A stretch of 64,000 bases of DNA from Ilumatobacteraceae bacterium (lineage in GTDB: Bacteria; Actinomycetota; Acidimicrobiia; Acidimicrobiales; Ilumatobacteraceae). A program made the translations under genes and the position numbers. The notes below the pieces were generated by a model, which worked only from the letters and a program-made list of their open reading frames with translations, did not search any database and had not been told where the DNA came from. The stretch lies in contig JANYKU010000182.1 in NCBI GenBank assembly GCA_025358075.1, positions 1 to 64,000 of the forward strand. The letters are read 5' to 3'. Numbering within the stretch: the first letter of the stretch is position 1; every line of letters begins with the position of its first letter. This document shows, one piece after another, positions 19,950-29,758 of the stretch.

Positions 19950-20125
19950 CAGCGGTTCTGACGACGGATCGACGCCTGTGCGGTTCGCTGGATGTCCAGC
20001 ATGACGTTGGCAGCATGCACCATCTCGCGGACGCGCTCGGGCACCGACAAGCGCAACTGTCGGCGGATCTGGGAGATGTCGACTCCGCGCCCATCCTCGA
20101 TCACGGGCGGTTGCTCCACGCCCAC
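19949..20125 (-). CDS. 58-aa partner of the nucleotidyltransferase (antitoxin-like)
   Basis: Manual translation VGVEQPPVIEDGRGVDISQIRRQLRLSVPERVREMVHAANVMLDIQRTAQASIRRQNR; stop overlaps the downstream ATG (ATGA); absent from the ORF track. Confidence 0.65.
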   Translation of the reverse strand: MGVEQPPVIEDGRGVDISQIRRQLRLSVPERVREMVHAANVMLDIQRTAQASIRRQNR

Positions 20126-20338
20126 AAGTCTACGACAAACACCTCGTTGACACGGCTTGGCCTCGGCGAGTGTGGTTCTCGCCAGTCAGCGCCGCAACAC
20201 CCAATCGCGCAGCGACGCTACGACCTGTGACGCGTCGGCATTGCGGACATCTCCGCGGCACAACGGGCGGTCGCTTCCACCAGGTTGCTCAGCGCCTCGG
20301 CCTGAACCCGCCTTCGGCCGCGGCCCACACGATCGCTG

Positions 20339-20689
20339 TCAGTTCGACGGCTTCGCCCCGATGACCACGCATGCGACTATCCAACCGGCCCTCACCCCAG
20401 TTCGCAATCGCCAGTCGTCCTCGAACGCCGTTTTGACGAAGCTGGAGCCGACGGCGTCGAGGCCGTAGCGCACGTCGAGGAAACGGAAGACGGTGTTGTA
20501 GGGCGGCTGGGACACCGGAGTCCCGACCAACAGCCGGGTCGGCGTGTCGGTGAGCAGCGCGCCCGGACCTCGGCCGAAGCGGCCGTACATCGACCAGGCG
20601 CCGCGTTCGAGCGCCTCGACCATTTGGTCTTCGCCGAGCATCGGCCGCAGGGTGCCAAGCCCAGAGCGATCCTCTGACGGATCCCCCAC
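20339..20689 (-). pseudogene. Possible gene remnant (truncated GNAT N-terminus-like)
   Basis: MLGEDQMVEALERGAWSMYGRF...TPTRLLVGTPVSQPPYNTVFRF, then an unrelated short tail; poorly coding surroundings. Confidence 0.35.
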
Positions 20690-20758
20690 CCTCCATGTTG
20701 CGATCGAGTTGTCCGAACTCTCGCGCCATGCCTAACTCTTTTCTGGCTCGACAGGCGG

Positions 20759-20777
20759 ACCTGTCGCGACGACAGGT
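20759..20777. repeat. Palindrome ACCTGTCG-CGA-CGACAGGT
   Basis: Perfect 8-bp arms; same motif at 47606-47624. Confidence 0.7.
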
Positions 20778-20883
20778 GCGGGTGTCGAGTGGGCGAAAAC
20801 ACTCTCGTCTTCCCGCGCTCGGATCGGTAGTTCGGATCGGGGCCTCGGATCGACGCTGGTATGACGCGCGTTCGCAACCGAAC

Positions 20884-21363
20884 TCAGCCGCGCTTGAGGT
20901 CGACCACAGTTCCGCCGCTGGCTCGGACCAGATCGGCGGGTTCGATGCTGAACACGTCGTGCCACGTTCCCGCAGCTGCCCAGATCTCGTCGTGCTGCAA
21001 CAGGTCGGGGTCGATGAAGATCCGCAGCTTGGTCTTGTGACCGAACGGCGGGACCCCGCCGATCGGGAAGCCCGTCGTCTCATAGACCGTGTCGGCATCG
21101 ACGCGCGCGCACTTCGCACCACCGGCGGCGTGCGCCAACTTCTTCTCGTCGAGCTGGTTGGCGCCGCTGACGTACGCCAACACGACCTCGCCATCGACGG
21201 CGAAGATCAGGCTCTTCACGATCTGACCGACATGAACCCCGATAGCCGCCGCCGCATCGACAGCGGTCTTGGTGCCTTCGGGAAAACGCTTCGGGACGAT
21301 GGCGAGACCGAACTCCGCGGCAGCGGAGGCGACACGAGTGACGTTGGGATGAACGTCGGTCAC
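20884..21363 (-). CDS. YbaK/EbsC-type (aminoacyl-tRNA deacylase-like) protein
   Basis: GVHVGQIVKSLIFAVDGEVVLAYVSGANQLDEKKLA. Confidence 0.88.
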   Translation of the reverse strand: MTDVHPNVTRVASAAAEFGLAIVPKRFPEGTKTAVDAAAAIGVHVGQIVKSLIFAVDGEVVLAYVSGANQLDEKKLAHAAGGAKCARVDADTVYETTGFPIGGVPPFGHKTKLRIFIDPDLLQHDEIWAAAGTWHDVFSIEPADLVRASGGTVVDLKRG

Positions 21364-21599
21364 GATGCCCTCATCGCGTCGATCGTGGCTGCCAACTTCC
21401 GATCGTTCTCGGTGACCGTGTTGCCGGCGTCATGGGTGGTCAACGAGATGTTGACGCGGTTCCACGAGATCGACAAGTCGGGATGATGGCCCTGCTCCTG
21501 GGCGACCAGGCCGACACGGGTCATGAAGGCAAAAGCCTCGGCAAAGTCGGCAAAGGTCAGTTGGGTTCGAAGCACGCCACCGGACTCGTTCCACGTCAT
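21360..21599 (-). CDS. 4a-hydroxytetrahydrobiopterin dehydratase-like protein
   Basis: FADFAEAFAFMTRVGLVAQEQGHHPDLSISWNRVNISLTTHDAG. Confidence 0.88.
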   Translation of the reverse strand: MTWNESGGVLRTQLTFADFAEAFAFMTRVGLVAQEQGHHPDLSISWNRVNISLTTHDAGNTVTENDRKLAATIDAMRAS

Positions 21600-21632
21600 G
21601 TAGCAAACGTAGCCACGACGTCGACGTGACGG

Positions 21633-22205
21633 TCAGCCGGCGGCAGCCAACCCGGGTGAAGTCGGCGCCGGGTCGCCGGTGGCGGACGGCGATCGTCGAC
21701 ACCACACGTGGACGAAGTAGGTGATGGCTACGACGACTACGACGTCACCGATGCTGAACACGTTGGCAAGCGGCCAGCCCTTCGGGATGGCGAAGACGTC
21801 GCCGAGCCAGGGCAGCCGCGCCCCGTGGACGACGTTCGAGTTCTCGAACTGGGTCCCGGCGTTCGCCAACCCGGCACTGCGAAAGGCCGACGCAGACGCC
21901 GGCATCGTCCCGCCGTTGGCAACGATCGCGGCCAGGTTCAAGGCGGTGCCAAGGGCCAGGATCCACGCGCCCGGGAGGTGTCGGTTGCTCCACAGGAACG
22001 CCGCCGACAACGCGTAGGTGGTGAGGTGCAGCGGTCGTCCCAGCCAGTTCGGCAAATCGAACACGGAGACGATCGCGACCTGCAATCCGATGCTGAGCCA
22101 AACCAGCCACACCCGCTTCAACGGGAGGTTGGCCAACGGCGCCAGTGACCGTCCCACCAGGGGCACAGTCAGAACGGCGAGGATGGCGGCAACGACGATG
22201 ATCAT
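21633..22205 (-). CDS. DUF5317-like membrane protein
   Basis: Hydrophobic; NGGTMPAS and GDVFAIPKGWPLANVFSIGDV motifs. Confidence 0.75.
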   Translation of the reverse strand: MIIVVAAILAVLTVPLVGRSLAPLANLPLKRVWLVWLSIGLQVAIVSVFDLPNWLGRPLHLTTYALSAAFLWSNRHLPGAWILALGTALNLAAIVANGGTMPASASAFRSAGLANAGTQFENSNVVHGARLPWLGDVFAIPKGWPLANVFSIGDVVVVVAITYFVHVWCRRSPSATGDPAPTSPGLAAAG

Positions 22206-24227
22206 TCAGGACACCTGACCCAATGAAGCCAGTGGGTGGCGAACGTCGAGCCACTCGACGAGGTCCGGCATGGGCAACGGCCGGCTGATGAGAAAGCCTT
22301 GGGCGACGTCGCAACCGAGCTCGGCGAGGATGTCCCACGACTCCTCGGATTCGACACCTTTGGCAACCGTCTCGATCCCAAGCCCCTTGGCCAGCCCGAC
22401 CATCGCTTTCACGAGATGCTGCTGTCGCGGACTGTCGGCGATGCCTTTGACGAACGTGCTGTCGATCTTCAAGCGGTCGACGGTGAGCTCGCGGAGCATG
22501 CTGAACGATGAGTTGCCCGTGCCGAAACCGTCGATCGACACTCGCACGCCGGCTTCACGCATCGCGCTGATGACGAACAGGCTGCGGTCGGGCTCGTTGG
22601 CGAGGGCGCTCTCGGTGATCTCCAGCTCCAAGCGAGTCGGGCTGAGGGCGGCCTCGTCGAGCGCACGGAGAACGCTGGAGGGAAACCGTCGGTCCTGCAG
22701 GTTCCTGGCAGAGACGTTGACCGAGAGGCGCATGTCGAACTGGTCCACGGCACGCGCATCGACGGTTGACTGGGTCAGTACGAACTGGGTCAACGGCAGG
22801 ATGAGATCGGTGTGCTCGGCAAGCGAGATGAAATCACCGGGGGGCACGTGCCCGAGTGTGGGATGGTGCCAGCGAAGCAACGCCTCCATCGACTTCGACG
22901 TGCCGTCGCGAAACCGTGTCAACGGCTGGTAGTGAACCTTCAGCTGGTCGGCCGCGATGGCATCCGACAACTCGCCGAGCAAGCCAAGGCCACCACGAGA
23001 CGAATGCGACCTGACCGCCTTGTAGCTCTCGACGCCCGTGCGGTTGCGCTTCGCTCGGTACATCGCGGCGTCGGCGGCATTCAAGAGCTCCTCGGACGTG
23101 TCGCCGTCGGTGGCGACGAAGGCCATGCCGACGCTTGCTCCGACCGACAGGGGAAATCCGTCGACGACGATCGGCCGCGTGAACTCCGCGCGGAGCTTCT
23201 CGACCAGCGCCATCGTCTCCGATTCCGACCCGATGTCGGGCAGCAACACGGCGAACTCGTCTCCACCGACGCGGGCGATGATGGCCGAGTCGGGTGCCGC
23301 CTTCGTAAGTTGTTCGGCGATTCCGATCAGCACCATGTCGCCGGTTTGATGACCGAGCTGATCGTTGATCTCCTTGAACCCATCAAGATCCATCAACAGC
23401 ACCGCGCCCTGGACATCGTCGCTCCTCGATTCGAGGTATCCGGTGAGGTTGGTGTCGAAGGTGCGACGGTTCAGCAGGTGAGTGAGGCCGTCGTGGTTGG
23501 CTTCGTGGGCACGCTCCAGCGCCTGCTGAGTGCTGCGATACACGAGAACTGCGGTCACGCCCAGCAACGGCAGCATCAGCAGGCTGTACTCGATCGCCAC
23601 GACGAAGATTGGCGCGAGGGCCAGCAGGGCCGCGTCGGCAGAGATGCTGAGAAAGAAGCTCCGGCTGATGATCGAGCGCATGCCGGTCCGGTAGTGCAGC
23701 GCCAGCACGATGCACGTCAGCAGCGCGTTGGCCGAGAAGACGAGCACGCCGGCGGCGAGGATTCCGAGCCCCCACCGAGCCGACAACGGCCCGGCATCGG
23801 TGATCGCTCCGCGCAGACCCAACAGCTGCAGCACGAGTGCGCCCGCGGCGAGGGAGGCGGAGATCTGGGCCGTGTTGAAGACAACCTTCGTCAACGACTT
23901 GTGATCGCGCAGGTCGAGGTACAGCGTGCACCCCGCCATCGCGCCAATGGCGATGATCGGAGAACCGAGCAGGACGATGGAGAACGCGAAGGCCCATCCG
24001 GGCGTGACCTGACCACCGTCGACGAATCGAAGCAGCCTCGGTCCGCTCTCGCCGATGAACAGCAACGCGCAGAAGATGGCGACGTAGATGCCCTTCGACG
24101 GTGCAACGACGTCGTTGCCGAGGACGTACACCAAGCCGGTGAGGCCAACCGCGATGGTGGCGACTGCGGCGACGTACCACTCGACGATCCCGAGTCCGGA
24201 TCCTGTGTCGGTCGTGCGATCCGCCAA
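22206..24227 (-). CDS. Membrane-anchored GGDEF/EAL protein; EAL appears degenerate
   Basis: ARVGGDEFAVLLPD, MEALLRWHHP; DDFGTG replaced by IDGFGTG, AEGVE by AKGVE; TTG start at 24227 proposed, AGGA upstream. Confidence 0.88.
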   Translation of the reverse strand: MADRTTDTGSGLGIVEWYVAAVATIAVGLTGLVYVLGNDVVAPSKGIYVAIFCALLFIGESGPRLLRFVDGGQVTPGWAFAFSIVLLGSPIIAIGAMAGCTLYLDLRDHKSLTKVVFNTAQISASLAAGALVLQLLGLRGAITDAGPLSARWGLGILAAGVLVFSANALLTCIVLALHYRTGMRSIISRSFFLSISADAALLALAPIFVVAIEYSLLMLPLLGVTAVLVYRSTQQALERAHEANHDGLTHLLNRRTFDTNLTGYLESRSDDVQGAVLLMDLDGFKEINDQLGHQTGDMVLIGIAEQLTKAAPDSAIIARVGGDEFAVLLPDIGSESETMALVEKLRAEFTRPIVVDGFPLSVGASVGMAFVATDGDTSEELLNAADAAMYRAKRNRTGVESYKAVRSHSSRGGLGLLGELSDAIAADQLKVHYQPLTRFRDGTSKSMEALLRWHHPTLGHVPPGDFISLAEHTDLILPLTQFVLTQSTVDARAVDQFDMRLSVNVSARNLQDRRFPSSVLRALDEAALSPTRLELEITESALANEPDRSLFVISAMREAGVRVSIDGFGTGNSSFSMLRELTVDRLKIDSTFVKGIADSPRQQHLVKAMVGLAKGLGIETVAKGVESEESWDILAELGCDVAQGFLISRPLPMPDLVEWLDVRHPLASLGQVS

Positions 24228-24271
24228 GTGACGAGTTCCTTGATCTAGTGCGAAGAAATGGGACTGGGCGG

Positions 24272-24296
24272 TGTGGGCACCTTGACGGTGCCCACA
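24272..24296 (-). promoter_or_regulatory. Perfect 10-bp hairpin TGTGGGCACC-TTGAC-GGTGCCCACA
   Basis: Between the micro-ORF2 stop (24307) and the GGDEF/EAL start. Confidence 0.6.
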
Positions 24297-24306
24297 TCGC
24301 AGTTCA

Positions 24307-24402
24307 CTACCACGTGAACGGTGCACCGACCGATGCGATCAAGGCAACGAACGTTGCCAAGGCCGTAGCGATCCGCACCGGACTGTGGGTGACGTTCTTC
24401 AT
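24307..24402 (-). CDS. 31-aa micro-ORF2, hydrophobic peptide
   Basis: Manual translation MKNVTHSPVRIATALATFVALIASVGAPFTW; ATG overlaps the micro-ORF1 stop. Confidence 0.6.
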   Translation of the reverse strand: MKNVTHSPVRIATALATFVALIASVGAPFTW

Positions 24403-24491
24403 CCGACGTATTTTCGCGGCGCAGCGACAGTGATGACGAGCATCACGACCGGCGCCAGCCGGAGAATGGTTTGTTTTGCTTGCTGACGCAT
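24399..24491 (-). CDS. 30-aa micro-ORF1, hydrophobic peptide
   Basis: Manual translation MRQQAKQTILRLAPVVMLVITVAAPRKYVG; perfect SD AAGGAGG (24497-24503) 5 nt upstream of ATG. Confidence 0.65.
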   Translation of the reverse strand: MRQQAKQTILRLAPVVMLVITVAAPRKYVG

Positions 24492-24776
24492 CAGCGCCTC
24501 CTTGTCGGCGTTCGATCAATCGCACGGCAGCGTCCGCCGTTCACCTCCGCCGTGCCCCGTTGTTATATGCCCGAACTTCATCGGACGGAAGTTGGCGATC
24601 CTTAAGTGATTTTCTGCAAATCATCAAGAAGGCACACTCGGCGAGCGCGCCGCGCCCCGAGCCGTGAGGAGGAAGCTGACCTAACGCCGCGAAACCGTCG
24701 ACCGCTGGCGGTGACCCACTGTCACGAATTGTCGATGTTTGGAACCAGGCCCAAACCGCCAATTGAGTCGTTCGGC

Positions 24777-25547
24777 CTACCCGAAAAGGTCGGCAAGCGC
24801 GCCGCCGGCGGGCTCGTCGTTGCCTGCGAAGGCGGCGTAGCCATCGATCTCCAACTGATCGGCGAGCTCGGCGCCACCCGACGACACGATGCGACCCTTG
24901 ACGAGGATGTGCACGTAGTCGGGACGCAACACCTCGAGCAGCCGGTTGTAGTGGGTGATGGCCAGCACTCCGATGTTGTGCTCGTTGGTGAGCGCCTCGA
25001 TCCGCAGCGCGCAGTCGCGCAGGGCGTCGATGTCGAGGCCGGAATCGAGCTCGTCGAGGATGACGATCTTTGGCTCCAGCATCGCCACCTGCAGGGTCTC
25101 GTTGCGCTTCTTCTCACCACCGGAGAGGTCGACGTTGAGGGCGCGCTCCAGCAGCGCCGGGTCGAACCCGATCCGCGCCGCCTCGGCTCCGAGCCGGTCA
25201 TCGAGGCCGGCTGTGTCCATGCCGCGCGCGGCGAATGCGTGGTGCATCACGTCGACCAGCTGAACACCGGGCACTTCCGTCGGGTATTGCATCACGAGGT
25301 GCAGGCCGGCCTGCGCTCGCTGCCAACTCGGCAAGGCGAGCATGTCGACGCCGTCGAGCAGCACGGCCCCCGAGATCACCTGGTAGCCGGGCTTGCCCAT
25401 GACGATTGCCGACAGGGTGCTCTTGCCGGCGCCGTTGGGGCCCATGACCGCATGGACCTCACCGGAGCTCACGGTGAGGTTGATGCCATTGAGAATGGTC
25501 TTGCCGGCAACGGCGGCGACCAGGTCGCGAATCTCGAGGGTGCTCAC
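24777..25547 (-). CDS. sufC: SufC Fe-S assembly ATPase, copy 2
   Basis: VSTLEIRDLVAAVAGKTIL, GPNGAGKST, SGGEKKRNETLQ, ILDELDSGLDIDAL; next to Rieske and sufD. Confidence 0.94.
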   Translation of the reverse strand: MSTLEIRDLVAAVAGKTILNGINLTVSSGEVHAVMGPNGAGKSTLSAIVMGKPGYQVISGAVLLDGVDMLALPSWQRAQAGLHLVMQYPTEVPGVQLVDVMHHAFAARGMDTAGLDDRLGAEAARIGFDPALLERALNVDLSGGEKKRNETLQVAMLEPKIVILDELDSGLDIDALRDCALRIEALTNEHNIGVLAITHYNRLLEVLRPDYVHILVKGRIVSSGGAELADQLEIDGYAAFAGNDEPAGGALADLFG

Positions 25548-25861
25548 TGGGCCTCCAAGTCGATCTCGATCATGCCGTCGACCACCGTCGCCGCGTACAC
25601 CGGCACGGGCTGGGTGGCCGGCAGCGTTTGCGGTTCGCCGGTGATGAGACTGAACGTGCTTCCGTGCTTCCAGCACTCGATCTCTTTTTCGTCGCACCAC
25701 AGTTCGCCCTCGCTCAACGAGACGTTGGCATGGCTACAGGTATCGCCGATGGCGTACACGTCGTCTCCGATCCGCACGACGGCGACGGCACGGCCCTCGA
25801 CATCGAAGCGCGTCGCGCTGTTCGGGGCGAGCTGGGTGAGGGGGCAGACCACGGTGCTCAT
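25544..25861 (-). CDS. Rieske-type [2Fe-2S] ferredoxin
   Basis: CSHANVSLSEGELWCDEKEIECWKHGS. Confidence 0.92.
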   Translation of the reverse strand: MSTVVCPLTQLAPNSATRFDVEGRAVAVVRIGDDVYAIGDTCSHANVSLSEGELWCDEKEIECWKHGSTFSLITGEPQTLPATQPVPVYAATVVDGMIEIDLEAQ

Positions 25862-26976
25862 CGGGTGCGCCGATCGAGCTTGGCGGCAACCTGCTGACGC
25901 AACTCGTCGGCCAGCGGACCGACCGGCAGCTGGGCAAGGACCTCATCGAAGAAGCCGAGCACGACAAGACGCTCGGCCGTCTCCGGCGGGATCCCCCGGC
26001 TCTCGAGGTAGAACCGCTGCTCCTCGTCGATCGGGCCGATCGTGCTGGCATGGCTGCACTTGACGTCGTTGGTCTCGATCTCCAGGTTCGGAACACTCTC
26101 TGCCCAGGCGCCGGCGCTCAAGGTCAGGTTGCGGTTGGTCTGATACGCCACAGATCCTTTGGCGTCGTGACCGATGCGGATCAACCCGGTGTACACACTT
26201 CGCGCCGTATCTTGCACGGCGCCCTTGAACAGCAGGTCGCTCGTGGTGCGTGGAGCGATGTGATCTTGCAACGTGCGGAAGTCGTGCATCTGGTTGTCGT
26301 CGGCGTAGTACAGGGCCACTTGCCGGGTGCTGGCGCCCTGGCCGACCACCTTGGCGTCGGTGCGCACCCTGGCGTACTCGCCGCCGAGGGCCACCGTGGC
26401 CAGCAGCGTGGTCGAGTCGCGCTCGCCGATCGCTTGCTGGTGCCCGAGTTGCCACACCGTCGTGCTGAGCTCGTTGATTGCCACATACGTGAGCCGGGCG
26501 GCCTGCTGGGTGCGCACGAACAGGCGCGGCACGACGAGCGAGGCTCCTTGGCCCGACGACATGAACCGCTCGACGACCGTGACTTCGCTGTTCTCTCCAG
26601 CATCGATGACGAGCCTCGGGAACACTGCCTCATCGTGGCCGCCGATGGTGTGGGTGACGACGATCGATCCCGGCACGTGGACGCCCCTGGGGATCGACAG
26701 CACCGTCTCGCCGTAGAACGCCGCGCTCAGCTCGTCGAAGACGTCGTGCACCGTGCTGGTGTCGAGGTCGTGACGGTCGGCCAGGTACCCGTTGGCGCCG
26801 TGCACCGTCGTGGTCGGAGCGACCGGATGGAAGCGGTCGAGCTGCAGATCGCCGATGCGGCTGTAGCGCCACACTTCCTGCTCGGCGGTCGGCATCGGCA
26901 TCGCCTGGGCACGCTCGGCGGCGGCCCTGCGCAGGTCGTCGGGTCGATCGACCAGGTCGGGTGAGAACGCAAGCAC
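25858..26976 (-). CDS. sufD: Fe-S cluster assembly protein SufD
   Basis: DNQMHDFRTLQDHIAPRTTSDLLFKGAVQDTARSVYTGLI, KCSHASTIGPIDEEQRFYLESRGI. Confidence 0.95.
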   Translation of the reverse strand: MLAFSPDLVDRPDDLRRAAAERAQAMPMPTAEQEVWRYSRIGDLQLDRFHPVAPTTTVHGANGYLADRHDLDTSTVHDVFDELSAAFYGETVLSIPRGVHVPGSIVVTHTIGGHDEAVFPRLVIDAGENSEVTVVERFMSSGQGASLVVPRLFVRTQQAARLTYVAINELSTTVWQLGHQQAIGERDSTTLLATVALGGEYARVRTDAKVVGQGASTRQVALYYADDNQMHDFRTLQDHIAPRTTSDLLFKGAVQDTARSVYTGLIRIGHDAKGSVAYQTNRNLTLSAGAWAESVPNLEIETNDVKCSHASTIGPIDEEQRFYLESRGIPPETAERLVVLGFFDEVLAQLPVGPLADELRQQVAAKLDRRTR

Positions 26977-26983
26977 GGCGGAA

Positions 26984-27007
26984 ATTCTACTACCCGCGTA
27001 GTGCTAA
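26984..27007. promoter_or_regulatory. Putative suf operator ATTCTACTAC-CCGC-GTAGTGCTAA
   Basis: 16/20 arm positions match the 16207 site; 8 bp upstream of the sufD GTG; overlaps TAGAAT (-10-like, minus strand). Confidence 0.65.
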
Positions 27008-27026
27008 TCCCCAGGACGACGAGCGG

Positions 27027-27071
27027 TGTGGAGTGCCTGGGCGCACCCAGGTGAGCGTGAAACACTCCACA
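27027..27071 (-). promoter_or_regulatory. Nested stem structure upstream of sufD
   Basis: Outer TGTGGAGTG/CACTCCACA, inner CCTGGG-CGCA-CCCAGG. Confidence 0.5.
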
Positions 27072-27085
27072 GGGAGATGTGGGCG

Positions 27086-27478
27086 TCAGTCGTCGTCGCG
27101 GAAGCGGCGGATGAAGCGACGCAGTCCCTTGCGCGGTTTGCGCCCCATGCCCGCCTCCGACATCACCTGTGGCCCGATCGAGTTGAGGAAATCTTCGGCC
27201 TCGTCGAGGATCGCCGCGGCGCTTCCGTCGTCGAGCCCCGGTGGCTCGGGCGGCGTGGGCGAGGCGACCATCGAGCCGTAGGTCCAGCCGGCATCCATCC
27301 GCGGCTCGAACGCCTGGCAGTTCTCGGGACAACGCCATGGAGCGTCGGGAGCCAGGTCGAGGTTGCACTTGCGAACCGTCTCACCGTTTGCGTAGGTGCG
27401 ACTCTCGAAGTTCTTGCATTCCTGGCGCATCGGCACAACACAGAGCGTAGAAGCACTACGCCCCACCACAACCTTCAT
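27086..27478 (-). CDS. Hypothetical protein, Cys-containing
   Basis: RQECKNFESRTYANGETVRKCNLDLAPDAPWRCPENCQAFEPR. Confidence 0.6.
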   Translation of the reverse strand: MKVVVGRSASTLCVVPMRQECKNFESRTYANGETVRKCNLDLAPDAPWRCPENCQAFEPRMDAGWTYGSMVASPTPPEPPGLDDGSAAAILDEAEDFLNSIGPQVMSEAGMGRKPRKGLRRFIRRFRDDD

Positions 27479-27557
27479 ACCAAACTCTCAACGGGCGAGG
27501 CGGCTGCGAAACGCGGGATCAGGCGTACCATCGAACTCATCGAGAAAGGTTGCCCCC

Positions 27558-27926
27558 ATGCAACGAAGTAAAGCGATTGTCGTCAGCACACTGGTCGGCG
27601 CGGCTGTCGCAGTCTCCACTGCAAGTGTTGCGTTCGCCGCCGACGGACGCGGGTTCGGAATGGGCTTCGGCCGCCGCCGTGGTGGAGGAGCGTTCTTGTT
27701 CATGTTGTTGCTACTGGCCGCGGCAGTCGTCCTGGCGGTCATGCTGTGGCGGGGCCGGCATCCACATCCGGCTCAAGCTCAGTTCGTCGCTGCCCCACCC
27801 CCGGCATCGCCGACCATGAACGCGCAAGCGATCCTTGCCGACCGTCTGGCTCGCGGCGAGATCGGCCCAGACGACTATCGCGCCGCCGTTTCGGTGCTGC
27901 GCGAGGCTGCGCCGCCCACTGCCTGA
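27558..27926 (+). CDS. Membrane protein with C-terminal SHOCT-like segment
   Basis: Signal/TM segments then ILADRLARGEIGPDDYRAAVSVL. Confidence 0.7.
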   Translation: MQRSKAIVVSTLVGAAVAVSTASVAFAADGRGFGMGFGRRRGGGAFLFMLLLLAAAVVLAVMLWRGRHPHPAQAQFVAAPPPASPTMNAQAILADRLARGEIGPDDYRAAVSVLREAAPPTA

Positions 27927-27949
27927 TCAAGCGTCGATTGGAGGCTGCG

Positions 27950-29353
<1,404 letters not shown>

Positions 29354-29385
29354 CGCTGACTCCGTTCAAGCGGAAGCTGGGGGGA

Positions 29386-29409
29386 TTTCCCCTACGCACA
29401 TAGTAACAA
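29386..29409. promoter_or_regulatory. Putative suf operator TTTCCCCTAC-GCAC-ATAGTAACAA
   Basis: 15/20 arm positions match the 16207 site; upstream of sufB, overlapping minus-strand TACTAT (-10-like). Confidence 0.6.
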
Positions 29410-29439
29410 TTACACGCGCGGTTACAACGGGCGGACGTG

Positions 29440-29691
29440 TCAAGCAGCGCGGACCTGAACTACCTCGATGAAGATGCACTCGCCCGGACAGTCGAGCGCG
29501 GCGTGAATGACCGCCTGCTCGTTGCGCGGATGAACCCTTGCCAGGCTGCCACCGCCACCCGGATCGTTGAGCACGAGGTCGGGCTCGGCCACGTAGGCGA
29601 TCCCGTCCTCCAGCTGCACGAAAACGTCGGGGCAGTGGTCGAGACACAATCCGTCGCCCGTGCACAAGTCTTGGTCGATCCATACCCGCAT
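29440..29691 (-). CDS. Small ferredoxin ([3Fe-4S]/[4Fe-4S] type)
   Basis: MRVWIDQDLCTGDGLCLDHCPDVF...CPGECIFIE. Confidence 0.9.
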   Translation of the reverse strand: MRVWIDQDLCTGDGLCLDHCPDVFVQLEDGIAYVAEPDLVLNDPGGGGSLARVHPRNEQAVIHAALDCPGECIFIEVVQVRAA

Positions 29692-29758
29692 CGCAGGCAG
29701 ACCCTACCGCCACGATCGGGCGGCTCGGCGAATCGGCCTCCACGGATACTGTGTCGCC

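Noticed and set aside
22812-24248. 478-aa plus-strand ORF opposite the GGDEF/EAL gene
   Set aside because: Low-complexity His/Arg/Asp-rich antisense shadow ORF of high-GC coding DNA.
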